From assembly GCA_008360955.1 (NCBI GenBank), contig LUCM01009329.1:62001-126000 (forward strand): a stretch of DNA of 64,000 nucleotides, in the 5' to 3' direction. This DNA comes from Fasciolopsis buskii. Its lineage: Eukaryota > Platyhelminthes > Trematoda > Plagiorchiida > Fasciolidae. The position numbers were made by a program, and so were the translations under genes. The notes below the pieces were generated by a model. The model did no database searches and was not told the DNA's origin. It saw only the letters and a list, made by a program, of their open reading frames with translations. Shown here in pieces: positions 1 to 12,690 of this stretch. The number at the start of each line of letters is the position of its first letter. Position 1 is the first letter of the stretch.

Positions 1-541
1 TGACCGCCTCGTTGCTTCCTCCGGCCTTGGCCAGCAAGTGCAAAAAAGTACAGGAAAGTGGAAGATAGGCAGGCATATGCAATACGTGTCCAAGCCACCG
101 AAGGAAATGCAGAGCGGTTATCTCAACCAGAGGGCGACGGTCTGCGTCCAGCACGTGACGATGCACCTCATAGCTGAGCACCCGATGTTCCCACTAGACA
201 TCGGAGTCGTGGCCGATCGAAATCAGAAAGTCGCCGGGCATCCTCAACGCGGATGAACCAAGTCTCACAATCGCAAAGAAGAACACTACAAACTGTGGCA
301 ATGTACAGCTTTCCCTTGAGGAAAGGTTGGATTTCATGGTGACGCCACAAGTGTCATAGGTTCGCGAAAGCTGCTCTGGCATTCTCAATCCCTCCTGTCC
401 AACGTCTGTGTCAGGAATGATCAGATTCCCGACGTACTTGGAGCTATTGACTGCTTCTAACCGATCACCACTAAGGTTAGCGCAAGTGCAGGCTTCTGGT
501 AGTTTTGAAGAGGTGCCTTGCATTTTGAAGGCCCAGGGCAT
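1..541 (-). mobile_element. RTE-type non-LTR retrotransposon relic, 3' part of RT (copy B)
   Basis: On the minus strand, reading from about 541 down to 1, the translation follows the C-terminal part of an RTE-like reverse transcriptase. It shows the SGDRLEAVNSSKYVGNLI block, a DVGQE block, then after a frameshift LKGKLYIATVCSVLLCDCETW and RVEDARRLSDFD. After a further shift come WEHRVLSYEVH, LRWLGHVLHMP and a Gln/Gly/Arg-rich tail. These blocks are known from RTE-clade elements of flatworms. At least two frameshifts and the window edge truncate it, so it is dead. The catalytic palm (YADD) lies upstream of this part and is absent. RTE is preferred over Jockey from the LLYGCETW-type block, but clade assignment needs a search. 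Confidence 0.8.
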
Positions 542-545
542 ATAC

Positions 546-680
546 TATACCCGCAATCGTCAATCGCTAGATACAAGCAGTGCTTCAGAGGCACCGATGG
601 TCAACAACAGAAGGCTGCCGGTCGTCATCAACTAGGATAAACCAGGTCTCGCAATCATATACATTTCTGAAATGCCTACT
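546..680 (-). mobile_element. Second short RTE RT fragment (copy A), tandem to copy B
   Basis: Immediately upstream (minus-strand sense) of copy B, the minus strand reads YDCETWFILVDD followed by a VVDHRCL block. This is the same RT segment that appears in copy B at about 215-300. The DNA around 637-660 and 252-275 is visibly the same sequence with substitutions (both contain a variant of the stretch encoding CETWFI). The two copies therefore repeat the same part of the element head to tail. Either two insertions overlap or a local duplication occurred. It is too short and too eroded to encode anything. Confidence 0.6.
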
Positions 681-1967
681 CTAGTGATTCCCATGGAAGT
701 TATGCGATTTTATTTTGTATCCCTTTCCCAAGTCAAATAAGTTCCTTGTTCTTTCCTTTAGAAACAATCTGCGGTTCTGTATCCCCGAATTCGAGGTTTT
801 TATACCGCGACCTACTCATTTGTGTTGCACTAATCTGACAAAATTCACTGGTCAGTAGGTATCTACACGGGTTTCTGTATTCAAACCCATTTTTTTGGAA
901 AACAATCCTTTCGTTCAAGACTGATCAGAATTACCATATTGGTCGAGGGTCATAAATCATTTTGATGTTCTAACAAATAACGTGCTTATTTTCCTCAGTT
1001 CTACCAAAATTCTCTCTCTATCGCCTAATGACATCATATGCACTGGTGATGCTTGAATTTCACAGGTATGAACTGATGTTGTTTGAAGAAATTACTGTAA
1101 GTTTCACGAAAATTTACTCCGAATTCGAACTCAGACCCCGAAGCAAAAACAGTTGGACTTTACTTCGTTTACAATTTCATAATTGCCTGAATTTTGGAAA
1201 TGCGAAGCCATCTCACTTTACAAGTTAGCACTTCATTTTCCAAGTGTCCACAGCTCCTGATGGTCACACAGGCCGATTGTCTAGTCACGAGAAAACCGAG
1301 GTTGTCTTGTGACATCCGCATGAATCTTGAGTCACTCCAATTTTCCTGAGATGATTGAAATTTAAAGGGGAAGAAGTTTTATTATCTTCGTGTTAAAAAT
1401 TCTCCTACAGTTTTGCGCTAAAAATATTCGAGGAGCATTTGATCGATTTGCATAAAGAAGCTAATGGGTGAGTAACTTACTCTCGGATGAGATTCCATGG
1501 GGCTAGAATCAGCCTTAAGGGATGACCTGGTTTGTGTAATTTTCATTACCTACATTTTCATAGAGCCTATTAAGTCTTAGCCTTCACCTTACCGCTTCGA
1601 GTTCGTTTATCTTAACATCTCACTAAAGAGGCTTGACTTAATTGATTGTAGCGTTGGATTAGGACAATTAGGATTCAGATCATGTCGACTGATGCCAGTC
1701 TTAATCAGGTTTTAGTTTTACAATCCACTCAAAGTCGACAATTTCTGTCGACTTGTATTCCGCAAGACAGACAGTCCACATGGCACGAAAAGACTGAATC
1801 CAGTGCGGAGACGAGCGTAAAACTTAAAAATTTCTATGAGAATCGAATATCGTAAAATTATGTCGACTAATGCGCGAGTTTCTGTTCGGTAGGATTTAAT
1901 TACTATTTTTTCCTTTCATTTAAATTTTGGTTCTACATATAATTGTACTCAAATTTTCATAACACAG
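681..1967. other. No gene recognised
   Basis: AT-rich sequence with only short chance ORFs (for example 1028-1228 plus). A short near-repeat containing TGTCGACT(G/A)ATGC occurs near 1683 and 1861. I see no RT motif, tRNA or clear exon here. Confidence 0.5.
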
Positions 1968-2186
1968 TGAAAACATATGAACATGGCAAACTGAATACAG
2001 AAATGGCTGAAAATGAACATTTCTACCTGCCCTCCATTCTGAAATGTGCTCTCTTCCGTTTTTTTCGGAAAACGAGTAAAATATTTGCCGAAGACGAAGT
2101 TACGCTTCCAAAGAGCAAAATCTCAATATTTTTACAAAAGTGGAAAACAGTACTATTAAGAATTTCAGAAGCAGGCGAACTAACAG
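1968..2186 (+). CDS. Candidate internal exon, unknown protein
   Basis: A 219-nt open stretch lies between a good 3' splice site (TTTTCATAACACAG, ending 1967) and a strong 5' splice site (CAG|GTTAGT at 2186/2187). Read in phase 1-1 it encodes about 72 residues without a stop, starting KTYEHGKLNTEMAENEH, then YLPSILKCALFRFFRK, and ending RISEAGELT. A length divisible by three and matching splice phases are what an internal exon would show. The peptide is basic in its middle and matches no family I recognise. No flanking exon could be linked to it. It may be a chance ORF; cDNA evidence is lacking. Confidence 0.33.
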
Positions 2187-5100
2187 GTTAGTGAAACAAG
2201 TCCTGATGATCTATCCTGATGATCATCACGACAATCGAAGAAAGCATTGCCAAGGGCATCCATTTCTTCCAATCTGTAAAACTAATCGAAGAAGGATTTT
2301 GAGAGGAATTTCATTGCTACTAGGCCAGCGACGCTGGATCTCCTCTACTTGTTTAATTTAAGCACTGCAGTGAAACAGATCAAGCAGCCCGTGTGTTTTG
2401 TTTATCAGTAGATGTACAGCGTTACTTTGGATTCCCGCTCCAACATCACTAGTCGACCCTCGTGTGTTAGTGGTAATTAAAAAAAATCAAAAATAGCAGT
2501 TTGCCCGCCAAATAGTGTAGTGCTGGAAACAAATAAACGTTAGTCTGTTACACTTCCTGGTTAGGACATGACGTATTTGCACTAGTGTTGATTCCATTGA
2601 AGAAGGATAAAGCCGTACAGCACTTCGGCAATATGGAGTATTTTCCTATCGCATAATTAATCACTTGACTGAAATGGATTTGTTTTTGAGAAAGAAACTG
2701 TGAGTCGCCTGAAGAATTTAAAAAAAAACACTAATAACCAAGTATGTTATTAAGACAACCCAGTTGTACTAACTACTGAAGGTGTGAACAAGCAAGGTAA
2801 ACGATGATCAGATGATCTTTCAACTTGATTGATGTGTACATTTTTCTTGAAGCTAAAAAGTGTTAACTTTGGACCCAACACCTCGAGGAAGGCAGAAAAT
2901 GTGAAATTAATTGAATGACCTTTTAATGACTGTTGAATTTAAAGCATGAGTATACCATAATGGTTTTGAAGACTGGCGGTTAAAAATTTGCGATCCAATT
3001 GTCACACTGAACAGCCGTGAACGTGCGAAAATAAAAGCATCACTGGGAATGCAGCATTTGTGAAATTAAAGCTCAGCTGCTGTTCAAGGGTATTCTACGA
3101 GAAAGTGCAGCAGGATTTTATTTTCATATTGCAGAAGTTTATTAGGAGCAATAACACATGGTTAAGACCATGCTAATGCTATCAAGTTTCCAATATGGCG
3201 GAGTGTGCTAGTTTATATGGCCAATCCAAGCAGCAGTACGGTTGTGAACATCGACAGTTTGAAGTGCTTTTCTATAGCAGAATAAGGGATAAACCATCGT
3301 TGCCTGCTGTCTCAAAGGATTCATCATGAAACATGAAACAACGTATGTTTGAATAGTTATCACAACAATGCAGCAACAGACGAGATTCAAATTAGCTAGT
3401 CCACTTTTGTGACTGGTACGGTTATTTCATCATCACACTGTTTCCCAAAAGCCAATAAAGAGAACAAGTTTTTGGCTGCAATGGACTGATTTTCCTTTAT
3501 TTCGATTATCAGGGCAGCAAGACAACACGCTATGGGAGGCAAAAATTTTAATCATACTTCTGGACCACTAACACAAACCATTATGATTTGAACACAGAAA
3601 AACTATACGAATATGACGCACTGAGCCAAGTCAAAATTTCTGCCATTTTCAATGAGTTAAAGTGGCAAATAGCAGAAGTTCTCTGAGTTAATGTATTGCA
3701 AGAAAAGTTCATTCATTGGCTTTACGAGAAATTTTGTGCCGAAGTACTCATCGGAGATATTTCATAGTTAAATATATCACAGCAGACGAACTGTTGTTTT
3801 GTCCTTCTTTGCATGAATCAAGATGGCGTTTTTTATGGCTGAAGGAGGAGGAAATATGAGCAAGATTTATTGAGTGGAAAAAATCAAAGATGATCTCAAC
3901 GTCAGACTCAAGGAACTTTCCATGATCGCACTATAAATTTGCTTGAAAGCTCTAGCTTCAAAGGAAAATAACACCTGTGTCACCCTAGACGGGAACTGGT
4001 AGGAAAAATTTGGGTAAGTAGATCGAAATAGATGGAAACTGACTCAAACTGTTATTTTATAGAAAAGGGAATCGATATAACATGCATACAGTTTGTTTAC
4101 TCCAACCAAAAGCTTTAAAAATATAACTATGCACCACTGAAAACTGGTTGTGTTAGAATACAAGTAACCTAGAAATTGTTCGGCCACTGTCGTTATGCCA
4201 AGTGGGCTAGGTGCAGAAAACGAAATGAATAGTTCATTTGAATCTGGGCAAAATCGGAAGACGATAAAAAATAACTAAACAGGATAGCAAAGCAAAGACT
4301 GCCGAGCTACTAAGATTTGTAATTGTACCAACTTATTCCGTACATATTGTAATTAGTCAATTCCAGTTGCACATTTTGCTGCTTCGCTTGTAAAAATAGG
4401 ATTATAATTGTTCAAATTGTTCTAAAATAACACTTGGCTGCTAAAATGCTACGTAACCGTTTAATTCCAAAATGCAAAATGGAATCGAATGTTGAAATGT
4501 ATATCCTAAATTAAAAATCGGAATCAGTTTGGACTAAAAAACACTAAACTCAATTTATTCATCTAATTGTTGTCAAATTTTGCTAATCAATACCAGCCGC
4601 CTGATCAACGGTACGTGATCGTTGTCTGTGATGAACAGAAGAGAAACATATGTGAAATTCTTCAGTATCTTCTGTCATTGGGATGTTCACCCTGCGAGTG
4701 AAATGAGAACAAGAATGAATGAATAATGAAGAAGGATCCCATCATTCGGAATTGGTTCTGCACTCTCTTCATGACTGACTTACGCCAAAAAGGCAACAGA
4801 GATTTGCTAAGTTTGCAGAAAGTTGATAGCGTTGTAGACATATCATTGAACAATTGCAGATTGAAGATACCAATGATATCTGATAGTGAGAAACATTCCT
4901 AATGCCACAATGATAGCAACCAAATGAGTGAACATCAAAAATCGTAAATGTTGATAATATTACTCAGGGCATGTAAAATGTCAGGCATAAAGAGGAACGT
5001 TATGGGGAGCTTGGAGGAGGGGGTTCTGATCGCATTGCATTCAGTGGAAGTATTACGAGCGAATAATCCTAACATATAGTTCAGTTCAGAAATCACGTGT

Positions 5101-6719
5101 AAATAGGTGAACCAGTGAGAACTAGCCAAAAAGATTAAATTATTTGCGAAAAAGGTTGGGTTATCCGAATTATTCATGTGAATAACAAACACCAGCTGCA
5201 ATTTGTGTTGCCAAGCAAATTTAATGAAAACGTGAGTGGAAGGTTTTATTTTCAGCTGGACTGGAAATTCAGTTGCTGAATGGTCAGTGATAGGTCTGCA
5301 TATCGTCATATTATTTCACTACTGAATTCGTGGATAAATGCAAACGAAAGTGTAATAGTTTAACATGCAACAGTGAACTCCGATTGATCAGCACAGGCCG
5401 CCTATACCCGGAATCTATGTGGGCCTGTACAGAGCCGTGAGGTGTCAAACAGGGAATATAAGGTGGCTCTGAAATGGCTGATTTAGACCTAAATGGCACA
5501 TGCATATGGGGACTAAGTGCGGGAGGTTATATCTGCAAGCAATTTAACTGAAACAGATCCTGGAATGCATTTACCGTTTCGCCTGACAAATCGCAAATTC
5601 GTGCCAAAAAGTACACATTCTCATTTTTACCGCTGGGAATATGCGATAAATTCTGAAGGTGGATGCTGCTCGATGGATATTTCGTTCTAATTTTGAGCTT
5701 TCACCTATAAAATTCCGAACATTTAGTTCTCTTTCGCATAGAATTTTACCGTTTAGAGAAAAAGAATAAACGGTCCATTCCATCGACGACAATTTTCAGA
5801 GGTGTTATGCAGGAATCTTACTTCTCCTATACCAAGTAGAGCATAATACAAGCTTATCGGTCATTTTCGTTCTACACCACAACCACGGTTGGCCTCTAAT
5901 CTCCCCACGAATTTCCTCCGAATTCTGACTAAATTCCTGAGTAGGAAAGCAGTCAGATATTTTGTAATTGCGCGGAAAGAGATGTTCGAAATATCTTCCA
6001 GATGGGTAAGTTATAAAAAGTGCCGTTTGAGGTAAAGAAGAAAAAGTGAGTGCTGAAAACATGTGCCAGTAAAATGCTGGGGCGCGTAAAGTGGTTCTAA
6101 AATAAACAACAGGCTCAGGAGAAACATGACGATTTTGAGACTGTAGCTGTACTAGTGGTCTATGCGCAACGATGAAACTAAACGAGCGTAACCATTTGTT
6201 ATGCGGGACAATTTGCATTGTTCGAGTAGGCCAGTGATTCGACCCTGTTCCGCGAACATTAAAGTCACCTTGAGTTCCATATGACGTTGGCTTAGGGATT
6301 CGTTCTGGTTCAGTTTGTTGATGGAACTATCATGAATTGAGCTTACTTATAACGATCCCCCGAATATGTTAAGAGCTGTGCCAGCATTATCCGCCTGTCA
6401 TTATGTCGTCAGTATCTTAATGATCGAGATACGAAAACAAGCCAAACTGGCGAATTGTAACATAATTTCGTAACATAATTTCGGGCTCTTCACATTTGCC
6501 GCGCAAGTGGTTTCGATATCTGGGGAACAGTTCTGACAGAACACCATTCTATTAGAAATGACTGTCAGTAAAAAGAAACTATTTGATGCGTTTCTGAGCC
6601 GCTAAAACTGACTCAAAATTTTTAATTGCTAACTGTGGGAAAGACGACGTTTAAAATCCTGTCCATTGGACCTAAATTTTGTTGCTCCAGCAGTAAGACA
6701 AAATAGTTGAACGTGGAGG
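2187..6719. other. No gene recognised; minus-strand ORF cluster at 4935-6218
   Basis: Mostly AT-rich non-coding sequence. Between 6218 and 4935 four successive minus-strand ORFs (137, 73, 64 and 124 residues) lie almost end to end, although none matches a family I know. The 137-residue ORF ends near a GAA|GTAAGA donor-like site at about 5824-5821 on the minus strand. A minus-strand gene fragment or a very old element is possible, but I cannot support a product. The rest (2187-4934 and 6219-6719) shows nothing. Confidence 0.3.
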
Positions 6720-8540
6720 CTGGAATGGTGTGTCTGTTTTCTTAGGCAATGGACCTGACCCCCTCATGGACACTAGAGTTTGAGAGGATAAATCCACTGG
6801 GACAGTAAGCTAACAAAAAAGGGACTAGTGACGATGGAGGCGCTTAAAACAGATACAGTCTACTGAAGGAATAATGATATCTAAATGTGGCAGGAATGCC
6901 GCAGTGTTGTTCTTGATAAGTTGTACTATATAACCTAGTTAGAAGCAACATTGATTGATTCATCGATGTTTAAAAATTCGCCAAAGGAGAAAGATAAAAC
7001 CTTTTAGACACAGAAGTCATTACCTGAAACTTTACGAACTCCGAAGTAGCAATTTATCATAAGTACTGGCACATCAGAAAGGGTAAAGTCAAGATGTTCT
7101 TTAATTCGTGGACTATGAGGATTTCTTAAGCTTCAGAAAGAAGAGGTACGATTGAGAAGAATTTCTCCACGTGTAAATTAACACATTATCCAGTAGTCAA
7201 CTGGTTAAGTGGATGTTGAGACCAGTGAGTCCTGTGAACCCGAACCACAGCTTACGTGATATTTAGCAAGGACTTAAATCTGAGAGCTACTCGATTCCTT
7301 TCGTTAGATTTTGATTCACTGTTTATTAACGTTTCGATGGTCGAAACAATTAAGTGTATAGGTGACCACTTCCATTAAAACCACATTGACCTAGATCTCC
7401 CTATGACAGAATTGAAGCAAGTTCTTTATGTGCAAGAGTAGAAATGAGAAACGTATTGTAAATAAGCGAAGTAGCACAGGGAATAATCCCTGGATCATTA
7501 TTTGCGGAGGTTTTGCGGCCAAACTTGCAAACGATTGAAAAGGATCCCTTGTCAGGCAAAAGGTGTTCTTTGGACGCTTAGTGGAGAACGCTTTTGCGCC
7601 ACAGAGAAAAACACTGAAGAAAATTCGATAATGAGTATGTCCGATATTATCCATAGAAATGTTGGTATATCTAGGGAAAGAAAGCCATCAACGCAGTTGC
7701 CTTCCTGGATATGCATCTGAACATTCGGACTGATCAACCCTTTCGGTTGTCATTGCACGGAAAGGCCATAAGGAATGTTCAATACTTGCACTTCCACAGT
7801 CAAGTTCCAGTTTAGAGGGAACGGAAACTACTTCACGCTTTGGTTAGTATGGCCCTAAAACACTGTACTGATAACACTACAGAAAAGGAATTAGAATTTT
7901 CACTAAAAGTCCTCATTGAAGACGATTACGCTGGGCTTTTCATCGGCGGAATAAAGAAACATTGTGAAGAAAGGGCTCAGCACAAGCTTCTATCAACAAC
8001 CTATTTACATTAATTTACGGTGAAAAGATTTATCAAAGCAGGTCAAGTCGATCAGGTGTACCTGAAACGACCTTTTGTGCCAGCGAGGAAAACGTTCGTT
8101 TCATATTCAAACCAATCTTGTGCTTAGGACTCAAGAGTAAATTTCTAGAACGTGCTGGTTCTTTCTTGACCTACTGGTTTACCTGTTCCTGTATAATATC
8201 ACATGTGGGTTGCCCAAGTTTGTGCTTCTCCGACCTTATCCAAGTGCATCATTCGGGATGTCTAAACACTGGGGTAATCGCGGAATTATCGGTACCGATT
8301 TTGACACATGGTTCATCCAAACTACTTGTTCAATCCGAGCGAAGCGTTCTTTCCGGTTTACAAAGTTTCACTTAGATGCCCGGGGATGCTTAACTGTCGG
8401 ATCCTGCCAATAGTGGTAGCTCTGAGCAATCGAATAAACGACTCTCCGCTACTAACTCAGAAACCGTTCATTCGAAAATCAAAACTCTGCTGGTCCACGT
8501 TCCACCTATTCAAGAGTGAACTGTTAAACTAATTATCCCC
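6720..8540 (+). mobile_element. Penelope-like element relic 1 (RT plus GIY-YIG), heavily decayed
   Basis: Translating all three plus frames and following frameshifts recovers the order of a PLE polyprotein. AVVLDKLYYIT and DSSMFKNSPKEKDKTF near 6915-7005 are the N-terminal block before the RT palm. A weak VAQGIIPGSLFAEV near 7455-7495 corresponds to the VAMGSPLGPLLAD motif B. AFLDMHLNI near 7693 and RLSLHGKAIRN near 7745 are post-palm blocks. A GIY-YIG remnant lies near 8150-8290. Many stops and shifts make it non-functional. The catalytic YxDD is not recoverable. Same strand and gene order as the better copy at 10116. No terminal repeats were found around this copy. Confidence 0.72.
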
Positions 8541-10115
8541 ATTTATCTGATCTAGATTCAGATCTGGAACAGGTATGTGAGCTAAGTGCTCTTTGTTTTC
8601 ACTGCTGACTCATTCAGTTAACTCACCGACTTGGCAGTAGTCATATACGATGCGATATAATGGGATGATTTTGAATAACGGAAAAGAGTTTGTTCGCCTC
8701 TTGACGTTATTCATCAAATATTCTGCATAGTTAAAGTGCAGCATGAAGTCTCTCATCAAACTTTTTTGGTTTTGTTTTCTGGATCATATTATCACATCAT
8801 TTTAATAATACTGGTCTACTGAAAATGTCTACGCCTTAAATGGAGGCAATTAATCAATGCCAAAATTTAAGACCCCATCGAGTCGGTGCAATGAGTTTCG
8901 ATGAGGTAAAGCATTCTGCGTCGAGGAAGTTGGATAGAATATCTGACATCTCTAGGATCAAATGAATTATTCATGGTCCATGATATCGCTAGTTACGAAC
9001 TTCACAGCGAGATGTGAATTACTGTCCCTCGGCCTGCTCCGAAGTCTGGGGATTTAGATAGCTGGTTTCCTATACGAATTCAGAGGCAAGCGGGGCAGGT
9101 GCTCAAAACGAAAACTAGATAGTTGGATGAACTTGAGATACTGGAGGCGATCAAATAATGGGATTTCACTGGAATGAAACCATGCATATCTTTTGCTTTT
9201 GTTTGTGCTTGATTGAGTGGACGAAGTTAAAATGGACTCGAACCGAAAAAGCTAACTGGAATTACTAGACGAAGAGATAGATACAAGCATATACAGATTT
9301 GTTTATGGTCAGAATGGAACTCATTTGATGCGTTTGCTAATTGAAGGTTTGCCAATCTAATAGAGCTAACTAAAGAAATTTAAGCTTGCAATTTCACCTG
9401 AAAATCGGAATGGTGGGTATTGAATGAATGTTTAAAGTCGTTGCAAGTGCTTTACAGTTTAGCGAAATTTTGTCATCTTAAATGTATTACACGAACAGCA
9501 CAAAAACACAATTAGTATTCTAAAGATAATGAATATCCCCCTTCGTGGAGTTTGGGTGTGTTAAGGCGGGAAGTGATTCACATTTTTCAGACATAAGAAA
9601 AGCCAAACCTCTATCTGGTTCACTAGGTTACACGATTTGTAAAGCGATATAGGGAGACATTATTCATGAAACTACCATAATTCATTTTTCACAGATAATT
9701 TGAAACAGGTTTAGAAATGCATGATCAGTGCATGATGATCAATCGGTGGAAGGACAATGAGTATGAATACCACTTATTTCTCGGACATTTGCTGGTATCA
9801 TAATTCTCCAAGAATTTATAGGAACAACAACGTTCGGCCAAGGAATGCTAAAATCTTAACTGTACTTGGTTTGATGGGCGATTTCATTCGCTCTCATACA
9901 ATTCGTAGAGGACAGGTAACACAGTGATTTATTTGTCAAAAGTTTTCTAATGTTAACAAACTGTTTTGTAATAACCCCCATTTTCTAGTAAACTTCAAAC
10001 ACCTGTTCTATTATGAGAACCCGAACATGAGTGAAATCGAATTTCACATATTTTCATCCAACGTGTATGCGATGTCAGTCAAACCAAGCACCGCGAGGGT
10101 GTTGTTTCGGTGTGA
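8541..10115. other. No gene recognised
   Basis: AT-rich sequence between the two plus-strand PLE copies. The N-terminal region of the second PLE would be expected just before 10116, but I could not recognise it. No other feature is visible. Confidence 0.5.
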
Positions 10116-11880
10116 GTGACGAGAAGAATCTCTGAAGTAGTTATCTCACAGATTTCTTGGGCACTAAAAAAACCGGGACTTCTAACTACAAAAATGGAAG
10201 CCATTCTGAATGACAAATCAAAATTTGCAAAAATGGCAAAGGAAATTGATAAGACACGTCAGATAGAAAAATCGTTGCCTAGTATCTTGAGACGACTAAG
10301 ACAAAAATATATCATAGATTCGACGACATTCGAACAAATTCGGCCTACGGAAACTACTATTCCGAGATTGTACGGCCCACCCAAATTACATAAAAATGGA
10401 GTACCTCTGTGGCCTATTCTCGACATGTGCAATTCGCCGTGCCATGCTGTGGCGAAATGGTTAGCTAGGTTACTGGAACCCGTTAGACAGAAGGTAGCAA
10501 AACATAGTCTCAAAGACACATTTGAGCTTATCGATTCCGTAGAAGAACTAAATATGAAGGGACGAAGGATGCTTTCTTTAGACGTCACCGCCTTTTTTAC
10601 CAACGTTCCGATCACGGAGACAATCGAATACCTCTGTGACTACATCGAGAGCAATGGCTTGGCGACAAGTCTTCCGATAGCAGACTTGAAACAACTATTG
10701 TTCTTTTGTACCTACAACGTCCAATTTAAATTCAATAATCAAATTTACCGTCAAAAGGACGGCGTAGCGATGGGATCCCCACTCGGTCCGCTACTAGCTG
10801 ACATTTTCATGGAACGTGGACCACTCGAGTCGTCAATACAATCGCTCTACTTATACAAGCATTATGTGGATGACATCTTCTGTGTACTCAACCCCTCGAC
10901 TAAAACTAAACAACTGTTGAATGTGTTCAACTCGGCTCACGCAAATTTGAAATTCACAACAGAGATGGAGCTAAACAGTGAAATAGCTTTCTTAGATGTA
11001 CGACTAAGTCGTCGAGAAGACGGCTCAATTCGGCGATCAGTACACAGGAAAGCCACATGGAATGGGCAATGCATCAACTTCCACAGCTTTTTACTTCTTA
11101 ATGTGAAGAGGAACTTAATTAGATGTCTAATTACCAGGACAAAAAGAATATGCACAGAAGATACTCTTGAAGCTGAATTGCAGACGCTCAGAAGAGTATT
11201 CACTGAAAATGGTTTCCCAATTAGATTAATCGACAAGATGTTGGAGACAGAACAGGAAGTTCCTAGGAGGGCGACGGTGGAGAGAAAGCCGGTATACATA
11301 TCTCTGCCATTCAAAGGTGACACGCTAGCAGAAATAGCACGACGAAGACTGACTAGTGCTATTAATAAGACATTCTACGCAGACAAGCTTCGTATCCTGT
11401 TCAAATCCCGCCCCGTAGTGTCATTATGGTTGAAAGACAAAGTCTCTGATTCTGCAGCCTCGTTTTGTATCTATTCATTCACATGTTCCTGTGGGACAAT
11501 GTACATCGGCCGCACGACCAGGCGCTTGTCTGAACGCATCCGTGAGCACCACCCGGCATGGTTAGGCACTGGAACAATTAAGTCACTTAATAGCGCAGTG
11601 GTTTCACATCTAGCACAGACTAACCACACCGTGAATGTGACGCAAGCTTTCCGGACCCTGTATAAGGTCAGAGGTCAACAATCCAGGTTGGCAGTGTCGC
11701 CTCTTGAGCACTGCGGAAGCTGTCGCGATCCGTCTTCACAATCTTCCACTTTGTTCTCAAAAACAATTTGCGGTTGCGCTTCAACTCCCTTGGCCCACCC
11801 CCGTCCCAATACAAACCCTAGACAACAAAACAACTAACACTACAAATCACTTCCCCACCCATATTTGTAAATGACTAATC
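10116..11880 (+). mobile_element. Penelope-like retroelement: RT and GIY-YIG endonuclease, 5'-truncated, late frameshift
   Basis: A 573-codon frame runs 10116-11837; the first ATG is 10194. Residue numbers count from 10116. Homology to PLEs begins near KMEAILND (26-33). RT motifs follow: PRLYGPPKLHK at 83-93, LSLDVTAFFTNVP with catalytic D156, GVAMGSPLGPLLAD at 216-229, and YVDD at 250-253. AFLDVRL (291-297) and RKATWNGQ (311-318) are the usual post-palm blocks. The endonuclease has CSCGTMYIGRTTRRLSERIREH at 457-478. Near 11697 the frame shifts: the expected PLE C-terminus (AVAIRLHN then PLCSQKQFAVALQLPWP) continues in another frame to about 11875, so the last ~45 residues of the printed frame are spurious. 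The upstream ADKG block is not recognisable. It is the youngest PLE here by eye, probably inactive. PLE RTs prime at exposed 3' ends, with the GIY-YIG domain nicking DNA. Confidence 0.88.
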
Positions 11881-11913
11881 CAATCCTTCCTATAGTGAAA
11901 ATATTTTGTCAAG

Positions 11914-11928
11914 ATATATATATATATA
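11914..11928. repeat. Short (AT)n microsatellite
   Basis: About seven AT units lie just after the PLE 3' end. A simple repeat at the 3' side of a retroelement may be part of its tail or the insertion site. Confidence 0.8.
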
Positions 11929-12035
11929 GTGATGTAATGGCATGAGTACGAATCACTGAAAACGAGCTTGTTCGCCAACTTGTGTTTTCTCAATGTGCTC
12001 GGTGGTAATTTTCACGGAATTTAAATGTCTAATCA

Positions 12036-12690
12036 ATGAAAAATTTCAAAATTAAATGCAAACTTCACAAACGCTTTAGCACCATTTATAGTGTATCAAA
12101 AGAGTTGATCAGAAATACCGAAAAACATGATACACCAGGTGTGAGATCAAGTGGATCTGGAACTTTCATCAACTCAACAACACTTACCATGTTTGATTCT
12201 GTGAAATATCTAGGAGTTACTATTGATAAAAATCTGAAGTGGACTTCTCACATTTCCGCATGTGTAAACAATCTTCGCAGGTTTCCATTTCAAATCAGGA
12301 AGCTTCGGCACTACAAGATGAAACAAAGCGCCATCTCCCGATTTGTACACCAATCTGTTTTTCCAATCCTTCTTTACCGTTTTCCTGTTATTTTTCCAGG
12401 TTTATTCAGAAAAGACTTTAAAATTCTTCGCCGAGGACTATCAATTATTAACCCTATATCTTTCATACTACTAACTGAGTTGTCCCTAAATCTATGTGAT
12501 CAACATTTATCAGCATGTGTGAAATTTGCTCACGGATCCTCCGCACAAAGGTGCTTCAAAGTGTCACTCTCATATTTCTACATGATCCGCTTTTTGTTCC
12601 ATATCCTCAGAATCCGTATCTATAGGAACTACACTGTTCCATTTTAGCACGTATTTTGACAATCGTGTCTTAGTCGAATTCCTGAGCAAC
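12036..12690 (+). mobile_element. Jockey/CR1-like RT, 3' terminal fragment
   Basis: The open frame 12036-12647 (ATG at 12036, 203 residues) contains SVKYLGVTIDKNLKW (about residues 54-68). A helical block with QIRKLRHYKMKQSAI and FPILLYRFPVIFPGLFRKDFKIL follows. This is the C-terminal thumb/connection region that follows the palm in Jockey/CR1-superfamily RTs (family pattern: YLGV.fD..l.W ... LR ... P.LlYg.p.w). No YxDD palm or endonuclease is present, so only the 3' end was inserted or survives. That is typical of 5'-truncated non-LTR copies. The frame is open throughout, but after about residue 150 homology fades, and the expected HPLY-type block appears in another frame near 12590-12630. 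It is not the same family as the RTE relics in this window. Confidence 0.68.

Noticed and set aside
10259..11323. Minus-strand ORFs of 118 and 128 codons
   Set aside because: Antisense shadows of the PLE reverse transcriptase frame.
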